Source of the DNA: a virus
Length of the DNA: 64,000 nt
IMG/VR virus record: IMGVR_UViG_3300032294_001352
Span: 23,877-87,876 of that record
Reading direction: 5' to 3' (one strand)
Of the stretch, positions 26,918 to 34,465 are shown in pieces; position 1 is the stretch's first letter, and every line of letters begins with the position of its first letter. The notes under the pieces were generated by a model, which ran no database searches, was not told where the DNA came from, and worked only from the letters and a program-made list of their open reading frames with translations. Made by a program: the position numbers and the translations under genes.

Positions 26918-28072
26918 ATGAGTTTTGCGATTGACATCCGACAGTGGAAGACGGTAGAAGCCTTTGAGGCGCATCTGAATGCACACGATCCTGCTATCTG
27001 TGATTGGGTGCAAGGCATCGTGATTCATCATACGTGGCGACCACTGCCCAGTCAGTGGCGTGGCCGATCGTCGATTGAGGGAATGAAAGCGTACTATGAG
27101 CGGCAGTCACCACCGTGGACTGCTGGACCACACTTGTTCATTGTGACTGGCAGCCCTAATCCGTCTGATGACGGTATCTGGCAGATGACTCCGCTCAACA
27201 TGGTGGGTGTACACGCTACGGTGTGTAATCCAACAACGTGGGGCATTGAAGTGGTGGGTGACTATGATGATGAACCGTGGACATTTTCTACCAAGCAGTT
27301 GGCGGTTGGTGCTGCTGCGGCATTGGCCAAGTGGCGCGGAATCATCATCTCACCTCAGACGGTAAAAGGCCATCGGGATTGTAAGAGCAGCAAGTCATGT
27401 CCAGGCAATGCCATCAACATGCAGCAGGTGCGTGACTGGATTAACGCAGAGATCAATGGCACACCAGCGCGTGAACCAATCACGGCTGACAGTCAGATCC
27501 TTGCGGCACCACGATGCAGCATGGAAACTGCGTTGGATTACATCATGAACCGGAATCCACGGCCTGCGTACACGCTGAGTGATTTCTCTATTCATATCCT
27601 GCCTGCATACTGGCAGTTAGGCAAACTGACTGGTGTTGATCCGTGTATTGCCATTGCCCAAGCAATCCATGAAACGGCCAACTTTAGCAGTTGGTGGTCG
27701 TTGCGCCCACGACGCAATCCTGCTGGGATCGGGGTGACAGGCCAATCTAGCCGAACCGCGCCACATCCTGAGGAAGTCAACAAGTGGGCATATGACAAAG
27801 ACGTGAACCTGTGGAAGTTCGGTTTATCGTTCCCATCATGGCAGGTGAGTGCATTGGCACACATGGGCCGATTATGTGCATACGCAACCAAGCCTGCTGA
27901 ACGCTCACCAGAGCAACAGAAGATTGTAGAACAAGCATTGATGATGCGATCGCTTCCATTGGCCTTACAGGGAAGCGCGCCGGTGCTCTTTGGCCTTAAT
28001 GGGAAGTGGGCTTATCCTGGCACCACGTATGCCCAACGGATTGCTGCCATAGCCACAGAGATGGCATTCTAG
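26918..28072 (+). CDS. Endolysin: N-acetylmuramoyl-L-alanine amidase plus glucosaminidase-like domain
   Basis: This 384-residue lysis enzyme has two domains. Residues about 30-178 are an Amidase_2 (peptidoglycan recognition) fold. The zinc ligands are likely His37 or His38 (VIHHTW), His152 and Cys161 (GHRDCKSSKSCPG). It should cut the amide bond between muramic acid and the peptide stem. Residues about 205-384 resemble a glucosaminidase or lysozyme-like domain (GVDPCIAIAQAIHETANFSS, with a candidate catalytic Glu; then NPAGIGVTG). There is no signal peptide, so export needs a holin; one is found at 43659. The next feature downstream is non-coding RNA. Confidence 0.9.
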   Translation: MSFAIDIRQWKTVEAFEAHLNAHDPAICDWVQGIVIHHTWRPLPSQWRGRSSIEGMKAYYERQSPPWTAGPHLFIVTGSPNPSDDGIWQMTPLNMVGVHATVCNPTTWGIEVVGDYDDEPWTFSTKQLAVGAAAALAKWRGIIISPQTVKGHRDCKSSKSCPGNAINMQQVRDWINAEINGTPAREPITADSQILAAPRCSMETALDYIMNRNPRPAYTLSDFSIHILPAYWQLGKLTGVDPCIAIAQAIHETANFSSWWSLRPRRNPAGIGVTGQSSRTAPHPEEVNKWAYDKDVNLWKFGLSFPSWQVSALAHMGRLCAYATKPAERSPEQQKIVEQALMMRSLPLALQGSAPVLFGLNGKWAYPGTTYAQRIAAIATEMAF

Positions 28073-28157
28073 CAGCCGGATGCTCCGTGATCAGGCTAAT
28101 AACCATCTGATTCCAACGCGGAAAATCACCAATTTTCTGTGATTCTCAAATTGGTAC

Positions 28158-28186
28158 TTGACAAACTATACATTTTGTCTTACAAT
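28158..28186 (+). promoter_or_regulatory. Sigma-70-type promoter for the RNA block
   Basis: TTGACA (28158-28163) and TACAAT (28181-28186) are 17 bases apart. The downstream sequence ATGACTGACAT is the same as after the 46591 promoter. Transcription would start near 28193, just before the structured non-coding block. Confidence 0.75.
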
Positions 28187-28193
28187 GACTGAC

Positions 28194-28485
28194 ATGAGGG
28201 AATGGCGTGTGGGGAGAGAAAAAACCGTGACTGACACTCACGAGTACCTCACACTTAATGGTGAGAGATGGTAGTGGTTGCCATCCAGATGTGTTGACTC
28301 GCAATCAACATGTTGACACCAGCCGTAGGTGGTGCGACCACCTCAGCAGACCTACAAGCATTATCGGACTCCGTGCGCTGGTAATGTGGAAGGCGGGCAC
28401 CTCGAAGAAAGAAAGCGTCGCACAGGAACTGGTACTCGGTATTACACTGAGTAGGTGGGCAACCTGCCAAATAGCCCACCGTTAT
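28194..28485 (+). ncRNA. Structured untranslated leader upstream of the tmRNA-like RNAs
   Basis: No convincing gene lies here, although short frames are open. It can form several hairpins: CGTGA/TCACG, CTCAC/GTGAG around 28240-28265, and GGTGG/CCACC nested in a GTAGG/CCTAC pairing near 28330-28360. GTGGGC/GCCCAC at 28456-28479 lies just before the first tRNA-like domain. It may be a transcribed leader or another structured RNA. I cannot assign a class. Confidence 0.45.
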
Positions 28486-28618
28486 GGGGATGCTCTGGTA
28501 TTGACAGGGTGATTTGGCAATCAGTAGCGATAACTGCCCACGGGAAGACGCGAACGCTGCCTGCCTTTAATGGTGATAATCATTCTGGACTGCGGTTCGA
28601 CTCCGCACATCTCCACCA
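28486..28618 (+). ncRNA. ssrA: Compact tmRNA-like RNA (ssrA-type tRNA-like domain)
   Basis: The two ends match a tmRNA tRNA-like domain. GGGGATG (28486-28492) pairs with CATCTCC (28608-28614), giving a G3-U pair, the alanine identity element, followed by ACCA. The 5' piece reads CTCTGGTATTGACAGGG, close to the bacterial tmRNA sequence CTGGATTCGACGGG. The T-arm is TGCGG-TTCGACT-CCGCA (591-607), preceded by TGGAC as in E. coli (CGGAC). Helix 2 forms from GGGTGATT (507-514) and AATCATTC (578-585). Inside is a possible tag frame ending at TAA 28568-28570 (E-D-A-N-A-A-C-L). At 133 bases it is far shorter than normal tmRNA (about 350), with little room for the four pseudoknots. Function in ribosome rescue or in aminoacylation is inferred. 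Confidence 0.72.
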
Positions 28619-28620
28619 AT

Positions 28621-28782
28621 GCTCAGGTTTCGTTTGGGAAGTTTGACAGGGAGCGCAATCCTAGGATGTTATCGCCGATCCGGCCAATCGGATAGTGGAA
28701 TCCCGACGGGGATAGAGTGAGAAATCATCCGCTCACCAAATTGCGCCCACATACGCAGGTTCAATTCCTGCCCTGAGCACCA
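28621..28782 (+). ncRNA. Second tRNA-like (tmRNA-architecture) RNA
   Basis: It begins 2 bases after the first RNA. GCTCAGG (28621-28627) pairs perfectly with CCTGAGC (772-778), then ACCA. The T-arm is GCAGG-TTCAATT-CCTGC (755-771). Helix 2 is GCGCAAT (653-659) with ATTGCGC (740-746), extended by GG/CC across a bulged A. The segment TTTGACAGGG before helix 2 matches the same place in the first RNA. The interior has hairpins CCGAT/ATCGG, ATCCC-GACG-GGGAT and GTGAG/CTCAC instead of an obvious tag frame. There is no G3-U pair, so alanylation is not predicted. It may be an intron-bearing tRNA, but no cloverleaf D- or anticodon arm fits. Confidence 0.6.
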
Positions 28783-28818
28783 CTACTACTATTACTCGCT
28801 GACCAGTAAGGAGCGCCC

Positions 28819-29133
28819 ATGAACAAGCACAAGTCACTGAATGAGATGATGGCTGAGAAAAACATCAAGATGGTCGTGAATAATTTCATGGTTGGTGATT
28901 TATCCGTGCGCGTGGTGGCCAACAACATGGGCCATGACTTTGAGCGGATGGCGAACAACCAGTGCAACATGGCCATCTACATCATCCGTGAGCGTGATTG
29001 GGATGAGGAGCAAATCATCATGCTTGGTGGTGAGTCACTGGTGATGGATATTGAAGACCATGACCAAGTGCTGGTCCATGCAAAACTGTTGCTTAGCCGT
29101 CTGATGTTGTCGCTGCTTGATGCAATACAGTAG
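28819..29133 (+). CDS. Small hypothetical protein
   Basis: A 104-residue protein after an AAGGAG site. It is helical with NNFMVGDLSVRVVANNMGHD in the first half and an acidic-hydrophobic second half ending LLLSRLMLSLLDAIQ. No family recognised. It is the first protein gene of the transcript that begins with the RNA block. Confidence 0.7.
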   Translation: MNKHKSLNEMMAEKNIKMVVNNFMVGDLSVRVVANNMGHDFERMANNQCNMAIYIIRERDWDEEQIIMLGGESLVMDIEDHDQVLVHAKLLLSRLMLSLLDAIQ

Positions 29134-29142
29134 GAGGCGCGT

Positions 29143-29331
29143 ATGAAGATTGTTTCGTGCTCATGCCCACAGTGTCGCGCGTTGATGCGTTCAAAGCATG
29201 AAAGCCGTGCATTGACCAAAGTCACGCGCGCTGCTCGCCGAAACGCAAAGCAGGCCGTTGATCGCATGACACGCACACGCAACTGGGATATGGACATCCC
29301 GACCAAAATCAGCATCCCACCTATTGGCTAA
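29143..29331 (+). CDS. Small basic Cys-motif protein
   Basis: A 62-residue protein following GGAGG. It starts MKIVSCSCPQCRALM, a possible half zinc-binding site, followed by a strongly basic helix (RAARRNAKQAVDRMTRTR). No family recognised. It ends just before the terminator at 29351 and closes this short operon. Confidence 0.65.
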   Translation: MKIVSCSCPQCRALMRSKHESRALTKVTRAARRNAKQAVDRMTRTRNWDMDIPTKISIPPIG

Positions 29332-29350
29332 TCAATCAGCCTGATCGACC

Positions 29351-29378
29351 ATCCCTCACATGATACGTGGGGGATTTT
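29351..29378 (+). terminator. Rho-independent terminator
   Basis: ATCCCTCAC (29351-29359) pairs with GTGGGGGAT (29367-29375) around a 7-base loop and runs into TTTT. It follows the 29331 stop and separates the RNA-block operon from the next promoter. Confidence 0.8.
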
Positions 29379-29419
29379 GGCGTGTAATCAAATTGTCATC
29401 TTATTTTCAATAAAAACAC

Positions 29420-29448
29420 TTGCAAATTATATAGTTTTCTGCTAGAAT
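29420..29448 (+). promoter_or_regulatory. Early-type promoter with TATATAGTTT spacer
   Basis: TTGCAA (29420-29425) and TAGAAT (29443-29448) are 17 apart with ATTATATAGTTTT in the spacer. The leader TAGGTTGAATTGCAAGTAAGGAG follows, in the form shared by the promoter family. Confidence 0.75.
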
Positions 29449-29483
29449 GATTTTAGGTTGAATTGCAAGTAAGGAGAACGCTT

Positions 29484-29768
29484 ATGACCATGACTGTTAC
29501 ACCAGCCCAAATCGCTCGCCAAGCCTTCGTGGCTGCCCAGGTGGCCATCATCCGCGCTAGCGAGCATCCTCAGGCATCACGATGGGTGAATGCTGTTATC
29601 CGCGCCGGTGAGGCCTTTGCGACGCGCGCTGGTCGCAAGGAGATGGCTGAGCGTTGCGCCACGTACAAGACCACGGTGGCCTCATGTGAGTGTGAGGCGA
29701 GTTCCCATGGCAATCCATGTAAGCACCGTGCGTTCGTTCGCTTGGTCCAGAAGTGGGAGGAAGAATAA
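29484..29768 (+). CDS. Small SWIM-type zinc-finger protein
   Basis: This 94-residue protein has a C-terminal Cys/His set, SCECEASSHGNPCKHRAFVR. It fits the SWIM pattern C-x-C-x(n)-C-x-H, known for nucleic-acid or protein binding. The N-terminal half is alanine-rich helix. The start at ATG 29484 follows AAGGAGAACGCTT; an upstream in-frame start would overlap the ribosome site. It heads the operon running to 30982. Confidence 0.7.
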   Translation: MTMTVTPAQIARQAFVAAQVAIIRASEHPQASRWVNAVIRAGEAFATRAGRKEMAERCATYKTTVASCECEASSHGNPCKHRAFVRLVQKWEEE

Positions 29769-29996
29769 ATGAACTTTGATGTCATGGACTTTTCGATGCG
29801 TGAGATGTGGAGCAAACTGACGATGGATGAGCGTCGTCAGTTGCTCCAAGAGCATAAGATGTGGCCTGGTTTCGTAGAACAAGCACCACGGCCAAGCAAC
29901 CAAGATTGCTCGGCTGAGTTCACCAGTGCTGTGGCGTTGCGTGTCAGTCAGAAGCGGAAAGCAGCAGAAGCCAAAGGAAAAATCAATGCCAAATGA
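29769..29996 (+). CDS. Small hypothetical protein
   Basis: A 75-residue protein starting directly after the previous stop (TAA-ATG). It has a helical, charged N-terminus (REMWSKLTMDERRQLLQEHK) and a Lys/Ala-rich tail (KRKAAEAKGKINAK). No family recognised. It overlaps the next gene by 11 bases. Confidence 0.65.
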   Translation: MNFDVMDFSMREMWSKLTMDERRQLLQEHKMWPGFVEQAPRPSNQDCSAEFTSAVALRVSQKRKAAEAKGKINAK

Positions 29997-30231
29997 GCAA
30001 CCACCACTACGCACACCCACGACCACGGATTTTGCGCTAGTCAACTTCGCTCGAAACTTAATCGCAGACATGGTAGTGCCTCTCAGCCATGAGGGGCTTC
30101 TACTTGAATCTGTGGTCCGTCTGGTGGCCAAAGAAGAGGGATTGGATGACAATCACACGGCCTTTCTGATAGCCCTAGCACTAGGGAATGTCACTGAGGA
30201 TAATTGGGAATCAACCTACATACCGTTTTAG
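29986..30231 (+). CDS. Small hypothetical protein
   Basis: An 81-residue protein starting at ATG 29986 within the end of the previous gene, after AAAGGAAAAATCA. It is a mostly helical, mildly acidic protein (FARNLIADMVVPLSHEGLLL; DDNHTAFLIALALGNVTEDN). No family recognised. Confidence 0.6.
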   Translation: MPNEQPPLRTPTTTDFALVNFARNLIADMVVPLSHEGLLLESVVRLVAKEEGLDDNHTAFLIALALGNVTEDNWESTYIPF

Positions 30232-30242
30232 GAGGATCACGG

Positions 30243-30455
30243 ATGCAACACTGGGGATGGATAGGAAATTACACCATTGTACGCACTGGCAGCCACGCAG
30301 GCGCAATGGTCAACGGTTCTGTGACGTTTGATCCACAGATGTGTATGTGGAAGTGGCTAGTGATGGCAGATAATGTCAAAGTGCGTGAGGGAATGACGGT
30401 GACTGCGCGGATGGCCGTGCAACAGGTTGATACGTATTTTGAGGAGGAAGTGTAA
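30243..30455 (+). CDS. Small hypothetical protein
   Basis: A 70-residue protein at ATG 30243 after AGGAGG. It is probably beta-rich and tryptophan-containing (MQHWGWIGNYTIVRTGSHAG; MCMWKWLVMADNVKVREGM) and ends in an acidic stretch. No family recognised. Its stop overlaps the next start. Confidence 0.6.
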   Translation: MQHWGWIGNYTIVRTGSHAGAMVNGSVTFDPQMCMWKWLVMADNVKVREGMTVTARMAVQQVDTYFEEEV

Positions 30456-30652
30456 TGACCACGATGAAAGACAAGACTAAAGGCGGCAACAAGAAGTTGA
30501 AGACCATTCAGATGACACCAGACTTTGAGCGGAATCTGGCGATCCTGCGTAAGTTTGGCCACACGACGGATGCTAAGGCCATCCGTGACGCTGTGAAGAC
30601 GTTGGCTATGGAGCGCACTGGGGAGTTGACGATTACCAAGCGACAGGGATAG
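30455..30652 (+). CDS. Small possible ribbon-helix-helix protein
   Basis: A 65-residue basic protein. KKLKTIQMTPDFERNLAILR followed by KAIRDAVKTLAME resembles a short beta strand plus two helices, as in ribbon-helix-helix DNA-binding proteins. It could regulate the promoter family or the palindrome clusters. That is a guess from shape only. Confidence 0.5.
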   Translation: MTTMKDKTKGGNKKLKTIQMTPDFERNLAILRKFGHTTDAKAIRDAVKTLAMERTGELTITKRQG

Positions 30653-30655
30653 ACC

Positions 30656-30982
30656 ATGAGCGTGTTGAAAGATGAGTGCGGCAAAGATGTAGCCATTGTG
30701 GATCGGAATGAACACGGTGGCTACATTGTACGCTTCCAAGTGCATGGCCTTTGGTTTGACATCTCATCGGTGTGCAACCAGCACAATGATTTGATGTATC
30801 AACGCTGCATAGAAAAAGCCATGCTCCAACTAGAATGGTATGCAGGATGTGATGACGTGCTGAACCGACGTGCGGCACTGCAGATCAAGTCAATCACCAC
30901 TGGACCAGTACCACCAATGATGAGCAGCACCGTGATGAGCGTGCTGAGCATGTGGCGAGATTTTCAGCGATCAGGTAGGTGA
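30656..30982 (+). CDS. Small hypothetical protein
   Basis: A 108-residue protein, last of this operon. The first half is beta-rich (ECGKDVAIVDRNEHGGYIVR; FDISSVCNQHNDLMYQRCIE) and the second half is helical (MMSSTVMSVLSMWRDFQRSG). No family recognised. It ends 2 bases before the first palindrome cluster. Confidence 0.6.
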   Translation: MSVLKDECGKDVAIVDRNEHGGYIVRFQVHGLWFDISSVCNQHNDLMYQRCIEKAMLQLEWYAGCDDVLNRRAALQIKSITTGPVPPMMSSTVMSVLSMWRDFQRSGR

Positions 30983-30983
30983 T

Positions 30984-31038
30984 TTGCAAAAAATGCAATT
31001 CATTTGCGATTATCGCAATTCATTTGCAAAAAGTGCAA
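30984..31038. repeat. Palindrome cluster A (three 15-bp sites, 20-bp spacing)
   Basis: TTGCAAAAAATGCAA (30984-30998), TTGCGATTATCGCAA (31004-31018, a perfect odd palindrome) and TTGCAAAAAGTGCAA (31024-31038) start exactly 20 bases apart, each preceded by AT. They sit just upstream of the promoter at 31047 and the replication operon. They could be operators or replication iterons. Confidence 0.8.
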
Positions 31039-31046
31039 AGAAACAT

Positions 31047-31076
31047 TTGCATTTTATATATTGTATGTGCTATACT
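31047..31076 (+). promoter_or_regulatory. Promoter of the replication operon
   Basis: TTGCAT (31047-31052) and TATACT (31071-31076) are 18 apart, with TTATATATTG in the spacer. It lies 9 bases after palindrome cluster A, so a protein bound there could control it. An AAGGAG site and ATG 31127 follow. Confidence 0.65.
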
Positions 31077-31126
31077 ACGAACGTGGTCATGCACCACTAG
31101 TCAACTAATCAGTTAAGGAGAAAGCC

Positions 31127-31858
31127 ATGAGTTTCGAGATGTTGCGTGAACCGTTCCACCCTGACCAGTTGGAGTTCAAGGTGGAAGTCAAGAGCAAAGA
31201 CGGCCAGAAAGGCCAAGCCAGCACCTACGTTGATCCTCGGCGCTATCAGGAGCGTCTGGATGATGCGTTTGGTCCGGAGAACTGGGATGTGGAATATCGT
31301 CCACTTGGGGCTAACGTGAGTGGTTCAGTCACTGAGGATGGCGAGAAACGCAGTGCATCAGGCGCGGTTATCGCACGTCTGACCATCCGCTACAACGGCC
31401 AAACCGTGGTCCGTGAGGAAGTGGGAGAGTTTGGTGGTGAGGGAAAGTCACAGTATCCAACGGCTACAGCCCAAGCGTTTAAGCGTGCGTGTGCTGCCTT
31501 TGGCCTTGGTCGCTACTTGTACTTCCTGCCAAAGATGTGGGGAGCAATCAACCAGTATCGCCAGTTTGAGGAAGCCGAGATTGAGCGCTTCAAGAAGATG
31601 TGCCCAGCACCGGCCAAAAGCCCACAGAACAAGCCACAAGCCACGGAAAAGGCACAACCTGCACGCACCTACCCACAAGGCCAGGAAAGCGTACAGCAGG
31701 CCAAAGCAGTGGCACGCTTGGGGCAGTTGCTCCAACAGGCTGATGACATGGGAGCGCATTTCTCATACGTGCCAGAAAACTGGCGCACGCTCGGCTACCA
31801 AGAGTTGGTCCAACTTGGTCAGCGGATTGGGAAAGATCTTGCAGACATGAAAGAGTAG
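31127..31858 (+). CDS. Rad52-family single-strand annealing protein
   Basis: This 243-residue protein resembles Rad52/Rad22-type annealing proteins. Residues 1-155 carry ASTYVDPRRYQERLDDAFGP, then NWDVEYRPLG, GGEGKSQYPTATAQAFKRAC and AFGLGRYLYFLP, the core of the family. It would anneal complementary strands during phage recombination and replication. A Lys/Ala/Gln linker (160-195) leads to a C-terminal helical tail that may contact partner proteins. It is the first gene of the replication operon, followed 3 bases later by the DnaD-like gene. Confidence 0.88.
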   Translation: MSFEMLREPFHPDQLEFKVEVKSKDGQKGQASTYVDPRRYQERLDDAFGPENWDVEYRPLGANVSGSVTEDGEKRSASGAVIARLTIRYNGQTVVREEVGEFGGEGKSQYPTATAQAFKRACAAFGLGRYLYFLPKMWGAINQYRQFEEAEIERFKKMCPAPAKSPQNKPQATEKAQPARTYPQGQESVQQAKAVARLGQLLQQADDMGAHFSYVPENWRTLGYQELVQLGQRIGKDLADMKE

Positions 31859-31861
31859 ACC

Positions 31862-32563
31862 ATGATTCCAAGTCAGTTATACGCAGATATACCTGACTTG
31901 ACGGATACGGAGTTGCGCATCATCCTCGTGGTGATTGGCCACCAAGGCATCATGACGATGGGTGATGTGCAACAACGTACAGGGAGAAATCGACAGGTGT
32001 ATGACGCAGTGAAGTCATTAGAGCAAAAGGGATGGTTAATGCGGCACAAAGTGGCATCGCTTGGTCCAGTGGCGTGGCGTTGGGAAATCCTCCGCTACAC
32101 CGTTGCACCGATCACCCCACCAGTGCCAGAACCACCTGCACTGACTGAACCACCAGTCATCACGCAGGCAGCAGAAGATGCGGCAGTGAGTGTGAGTACC
32201 GTGGAATCCACTCCGGTGAATCCACCAAAACCATCCAAGGCCAAAGCCAAAGCACCAAAGCCGGTGACAGCACAACACCACCCAGCCGTGGTGGCATACA
32301 TGGAAATCACCCGTCGTCGACCGACACATGCGGCAGCAGAGTTAATTGCAGCGCACGTTGCTGATGTGGATCGTTGGCGTGAGGCCGTTAAGTCGTACAT
32401 TGTGCGTGGATGGAATCCCATGAATGTCAACGGAATGATCCAAGTCTACAATGGTGATTTGGTTGTGAAGCGCGGGCGGCATAGCACAATCATTCCCCAC
32501 CAATCACCAGACGTGGCAAAGGCAGCATGGGATGAGTATCTGAGCAAGGGGGAAGATGAATGA
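31862..32563 (+). CDS. DnaD-like replication initiation protein
   Basis: This 233-residue protein has an N-terminal winged-helix (TDTELRIILVVIGHQGIMTM, TGRNRQVYDAVKSLEQKGW). A Pro/Lys/Val-rich linker (about 85-135) follows. A C-terminal DnaD-type domain (AELIAAHVADVDRWREAVKS, YIVRGWNPMNVNGMIQVYNG) closes it. Such proteins open the origin and recruit the helicase loader, which is the next gene and overlaps it by 4 bases (ATGA). Gene order annealing protein, DnaD-like, loader supports a replisome loading cassette. Confidence 0.75.
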   Translation: MIPSQLYADIPDLTDTELRIILVVIGHQGIMTMGDVQQRTGRNRQVYDAVKSLEQKGWLMRHKVASLGPVAWRWEILRYTVAPITPPVPEPPALTEPPVITQAAEDAAVSVSTVESTPVNPPKPSKAKAKAPKPVTAQHHPAVVAYMEITRRRPTHAAAELIAAHVADVDRWREAVKSYIVRGWNPMNVNGMIQVYNGDLVVKRGRHSTIIPHQSPDVAKAAWDEYLSKGEDE

Positions 32564-33279
32564 CAATGGTTGACGTGCAATGCTGTGATGGGAGCGGATG
32601 GTACAAAAAGGAAGTTCCGTTTGGCCATCCTGACTGGGGAAAGTTGTTTCGGTGTGAGTGCGGCAAGGCTGGCGATCCGGAAGCGCGGATGAATGCGTTG
32701 CATGATGCACTCAAATCCTATGGCGAGTGTCGGTTTGACAACTGGTTTACCGATCGACCACTAGAACCAAACACATGGGGTGGCGTGACGTACAAGACGG
32801 AAGATCAGTACAAGGCCTTACGGATTGCTACCAAGCGCGCCAAAGCCTATGCTGACGATCCTGAGGGAATGCTCTTTATCTTTGGCAGTTTCGGTGCTGG
32901 TAAGACGCACTTGGCTGCAGCCATAGGCTACGCATGTGCAGAGCGGAATCTGCGTGTGCAGTATCACAACATCACTAATCTCGTAAGCAAACTGCGGCAA
33001 GCAGCAGGTGACTTTGATGTGGAGTCAATCATGCAACCACTGTTGACTGCTGACGTGCTGATCTTGGATGACATCGGTGCTGAGGAATCAATGTCAGCCT
33101 TTATCCAGTCACAAATCTATCGCTTGATTGATGAGCGATTGCATTTGGCCACCGTTATCACGTCAAATCTGGATGTGCAGTCACTCACGGACAAGATCGG
33201 TGGGCGCACGCAATCTCGATTACAAATGGCCCAGACCATCTGGTTGCCAGTATCTGATTACCGGAAGCAGAAGAAGTAG
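32560..33279 (+). CDS. DnaC/DnaI-like helicase loader ATPase
   Basis: This 239-residue AAA+ ATPase has Walker A GSFGAGKTH (Lys115), Walker B VLILDD (166-171) and a sensor region ITSNLDVQSLTDKIGGRTQS. A short Cys-bearing N-terminus (CCDGSGW; FRCECGKAG) resembles the zinc-binding region of loader proteins. It should load a replicative helicase, which is not in the window and may be host-encoded or lie beyond the edge. The C-terminus is short, ending DYRKQKK. Confidence 0.88.
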   Translation: MTMVDVQCCDGSGWYKKEVPFGHPDWGKLFRCECGKAGDPEARMNALHDALKSYGECRFDNWFTDRPLEPNTWGGVTYKTEDQYKALRIATKRAKAYADDPEGMLFIFGSFGAGKTHLAAAIGYACAERNLRVQYHNITNLVSKLRQAAGDFDVESIMQPLLTADVLILDDIGAEESMSAFIQSQIYRLIDERLHLATVITSNLDVQSLTDKIGGRTQSRLQMAQTIWLPVSDYRKQKK

Positions 33280-33280
33280 C

Positions 33281-34465
33281 ATGGACATTCAACGCAAAGC
33301 CAAAATTGCGGCACAACAGACGTTGTTTGATGTGCAACCAAACTGGAAAGACTTCTGGTGGGATATGCCTGCCTTTGAGCAGCAGGATGCAAGAGCAACC
33401 AAGACCATCAGTGTTCACTTCCTGACCATGGATGACTTCTATGAGTTTTGTGCGGCACTTGATGTGAAGTTGACTCCGAAGTCACTCTCACTCTGGTACC
33501 CACCACAGCAACGGATGAATGGTGAGTATCTGTACACTGGACCACAGGTAGATGCACGCTATCCGGTGTGCATTCCATCCAAGGGGCGCTGGGATAACCA
33601 CAAGACTGCGGCAGCACTTGATCGGATGGGTGTGTCATACCGGTTCTTTGTAGAAGACACAGAGGCTGATGCGTACATCAACGCACTTGGGGCTGAGCGT
33701 GTGGTGGTCATGCCATTCCATGATCTTGGCCAAGGCAGCATTCCGGCCAGAAACTTTATCTGGGAATGGGCAGTCACGCATGGATATAGGCGGCATTGGG
33801 TGATGGATGACAACATCGTCAACTTCAAGCGGATCACTAACAATCGACGAGTGAGAGTTCGCACTGGCATGTTTTTCCGTGCCATTGAGGATTTCGTGGA
33901 TCGCTATGACAACATTGCGTTGGCTGGTCCGCACCATGACGGTTTCGTCAAAGATCGCTATCCTCACAAGCCACCAGTCATCTTTAATCGCCGCATCTAC
34001 TCATGCATCCTGATAGACTCCACACTTCCATACCGGTGGCGTGGAAAGTACAACGAGGATACCGATTTGAGTCTGCGTGTGCTAAAAGATGGCTACTGCA
34101 CAGCCTTGTTTGCTGCGCTCACCATGCACAAGCCCACGACTGCTGGCGGCAAGGGGAAACCGATGAAAGGGGGAAACACCGATACCGTTTATAACACGAC
34201 TGATTACCGATTGGCCTTTGCTCAGTCACTGAAAGAGCAACACCCTGACGTGGTGGAAGTGACGTGGAAGTTTAATCGCTGGCACCACCATGTGGATTAC
34301 ACACCGTTCAAGAACAACCAGCCTATACTCAGAGCGGACATCACGCCAAAGCCTGGCACCAATGAGTATGAGATGCGTTTAGTCCGTGCGGCAAGTGGTG
34401 ACATTGACGTGGATCTTGATGACGATATTGATACTGACATGATAGAAGATGAGGATGACGTATGA
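33281..34465 (+). CDS. TET-associated glycosyltransferase (TAGT-like) for DNA hypermodification
   Basis: This 394-residue protein matches the TAGT family pattern. It has IPSKGRWDNHKTAAALDRMG (about 98-117), GSIPARNFIWEWA (about 152-164) and RHWVMDDNI (171-179, carrying the metal-binding DDN). IEDFVDRYDNIALAG, YRWRGKYNEDTDLSLRVLKD (251-270) and PMKGGNT (294-300) follow. A small N-terminal domain (40-75) precedes it. The family transfers sugars onto oxidised 5-methylcytosine in phage DNA. I chose ATG 33281; the frame extends upstream over the loader gene without a site. It overlaps the sliding clamp gene by 4 bases. No TET partner is visible in the window. Confidence 0.85.
   Translation: MDIQRKAKIAAQQTLFDVQPNWKDFWWDMPAFEQQDARATKTISVHFLTMDDFYEFCAALDVKLTPKSLSLWYPPQQRMNGEYLYTGPQVDARYPVCIPSKGRWDNHKTAAALDRMGVSYRFFVEDTEADAYINALGAERVVVMPFHDLGQGSIPARNFIWEWAVTHGYRRHWVMDDNIVNFKRITNNRRVRVRTGMFFRAIEDFVDRYDNIALAGPHHDGFVKDRYPHKPPVIFNRRIYSCILIDSTLPYRWRGKYNEDTDLSLRVLKDGYCTALFAALTMHKPTTAGGKGKPMKGGNTDTVYNTTDYRLAFAQSLKEQHPDVVEVTWKFNRWHHHVDYTPFKNNQPILRADITPKPGTNEYEMRLVRAASGDIDVDLDDDIDTDMIEDEDDV

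Noticed and set aside
28293-28321. T-arm-like hairpin GTTGA-CTCGCAA-TCAAC followed by ACCA
   Set aside because: No matching 5' acceptor strand (GTCAACA) exists upstream and the loop lacks TTC. It is not called as a tRNA-like end.
28258-28646. Open frames across the RNA block on both strands
   Set aside because: They cross the tmRNA-like structure, have no ribosome sites and no protein-like composition.
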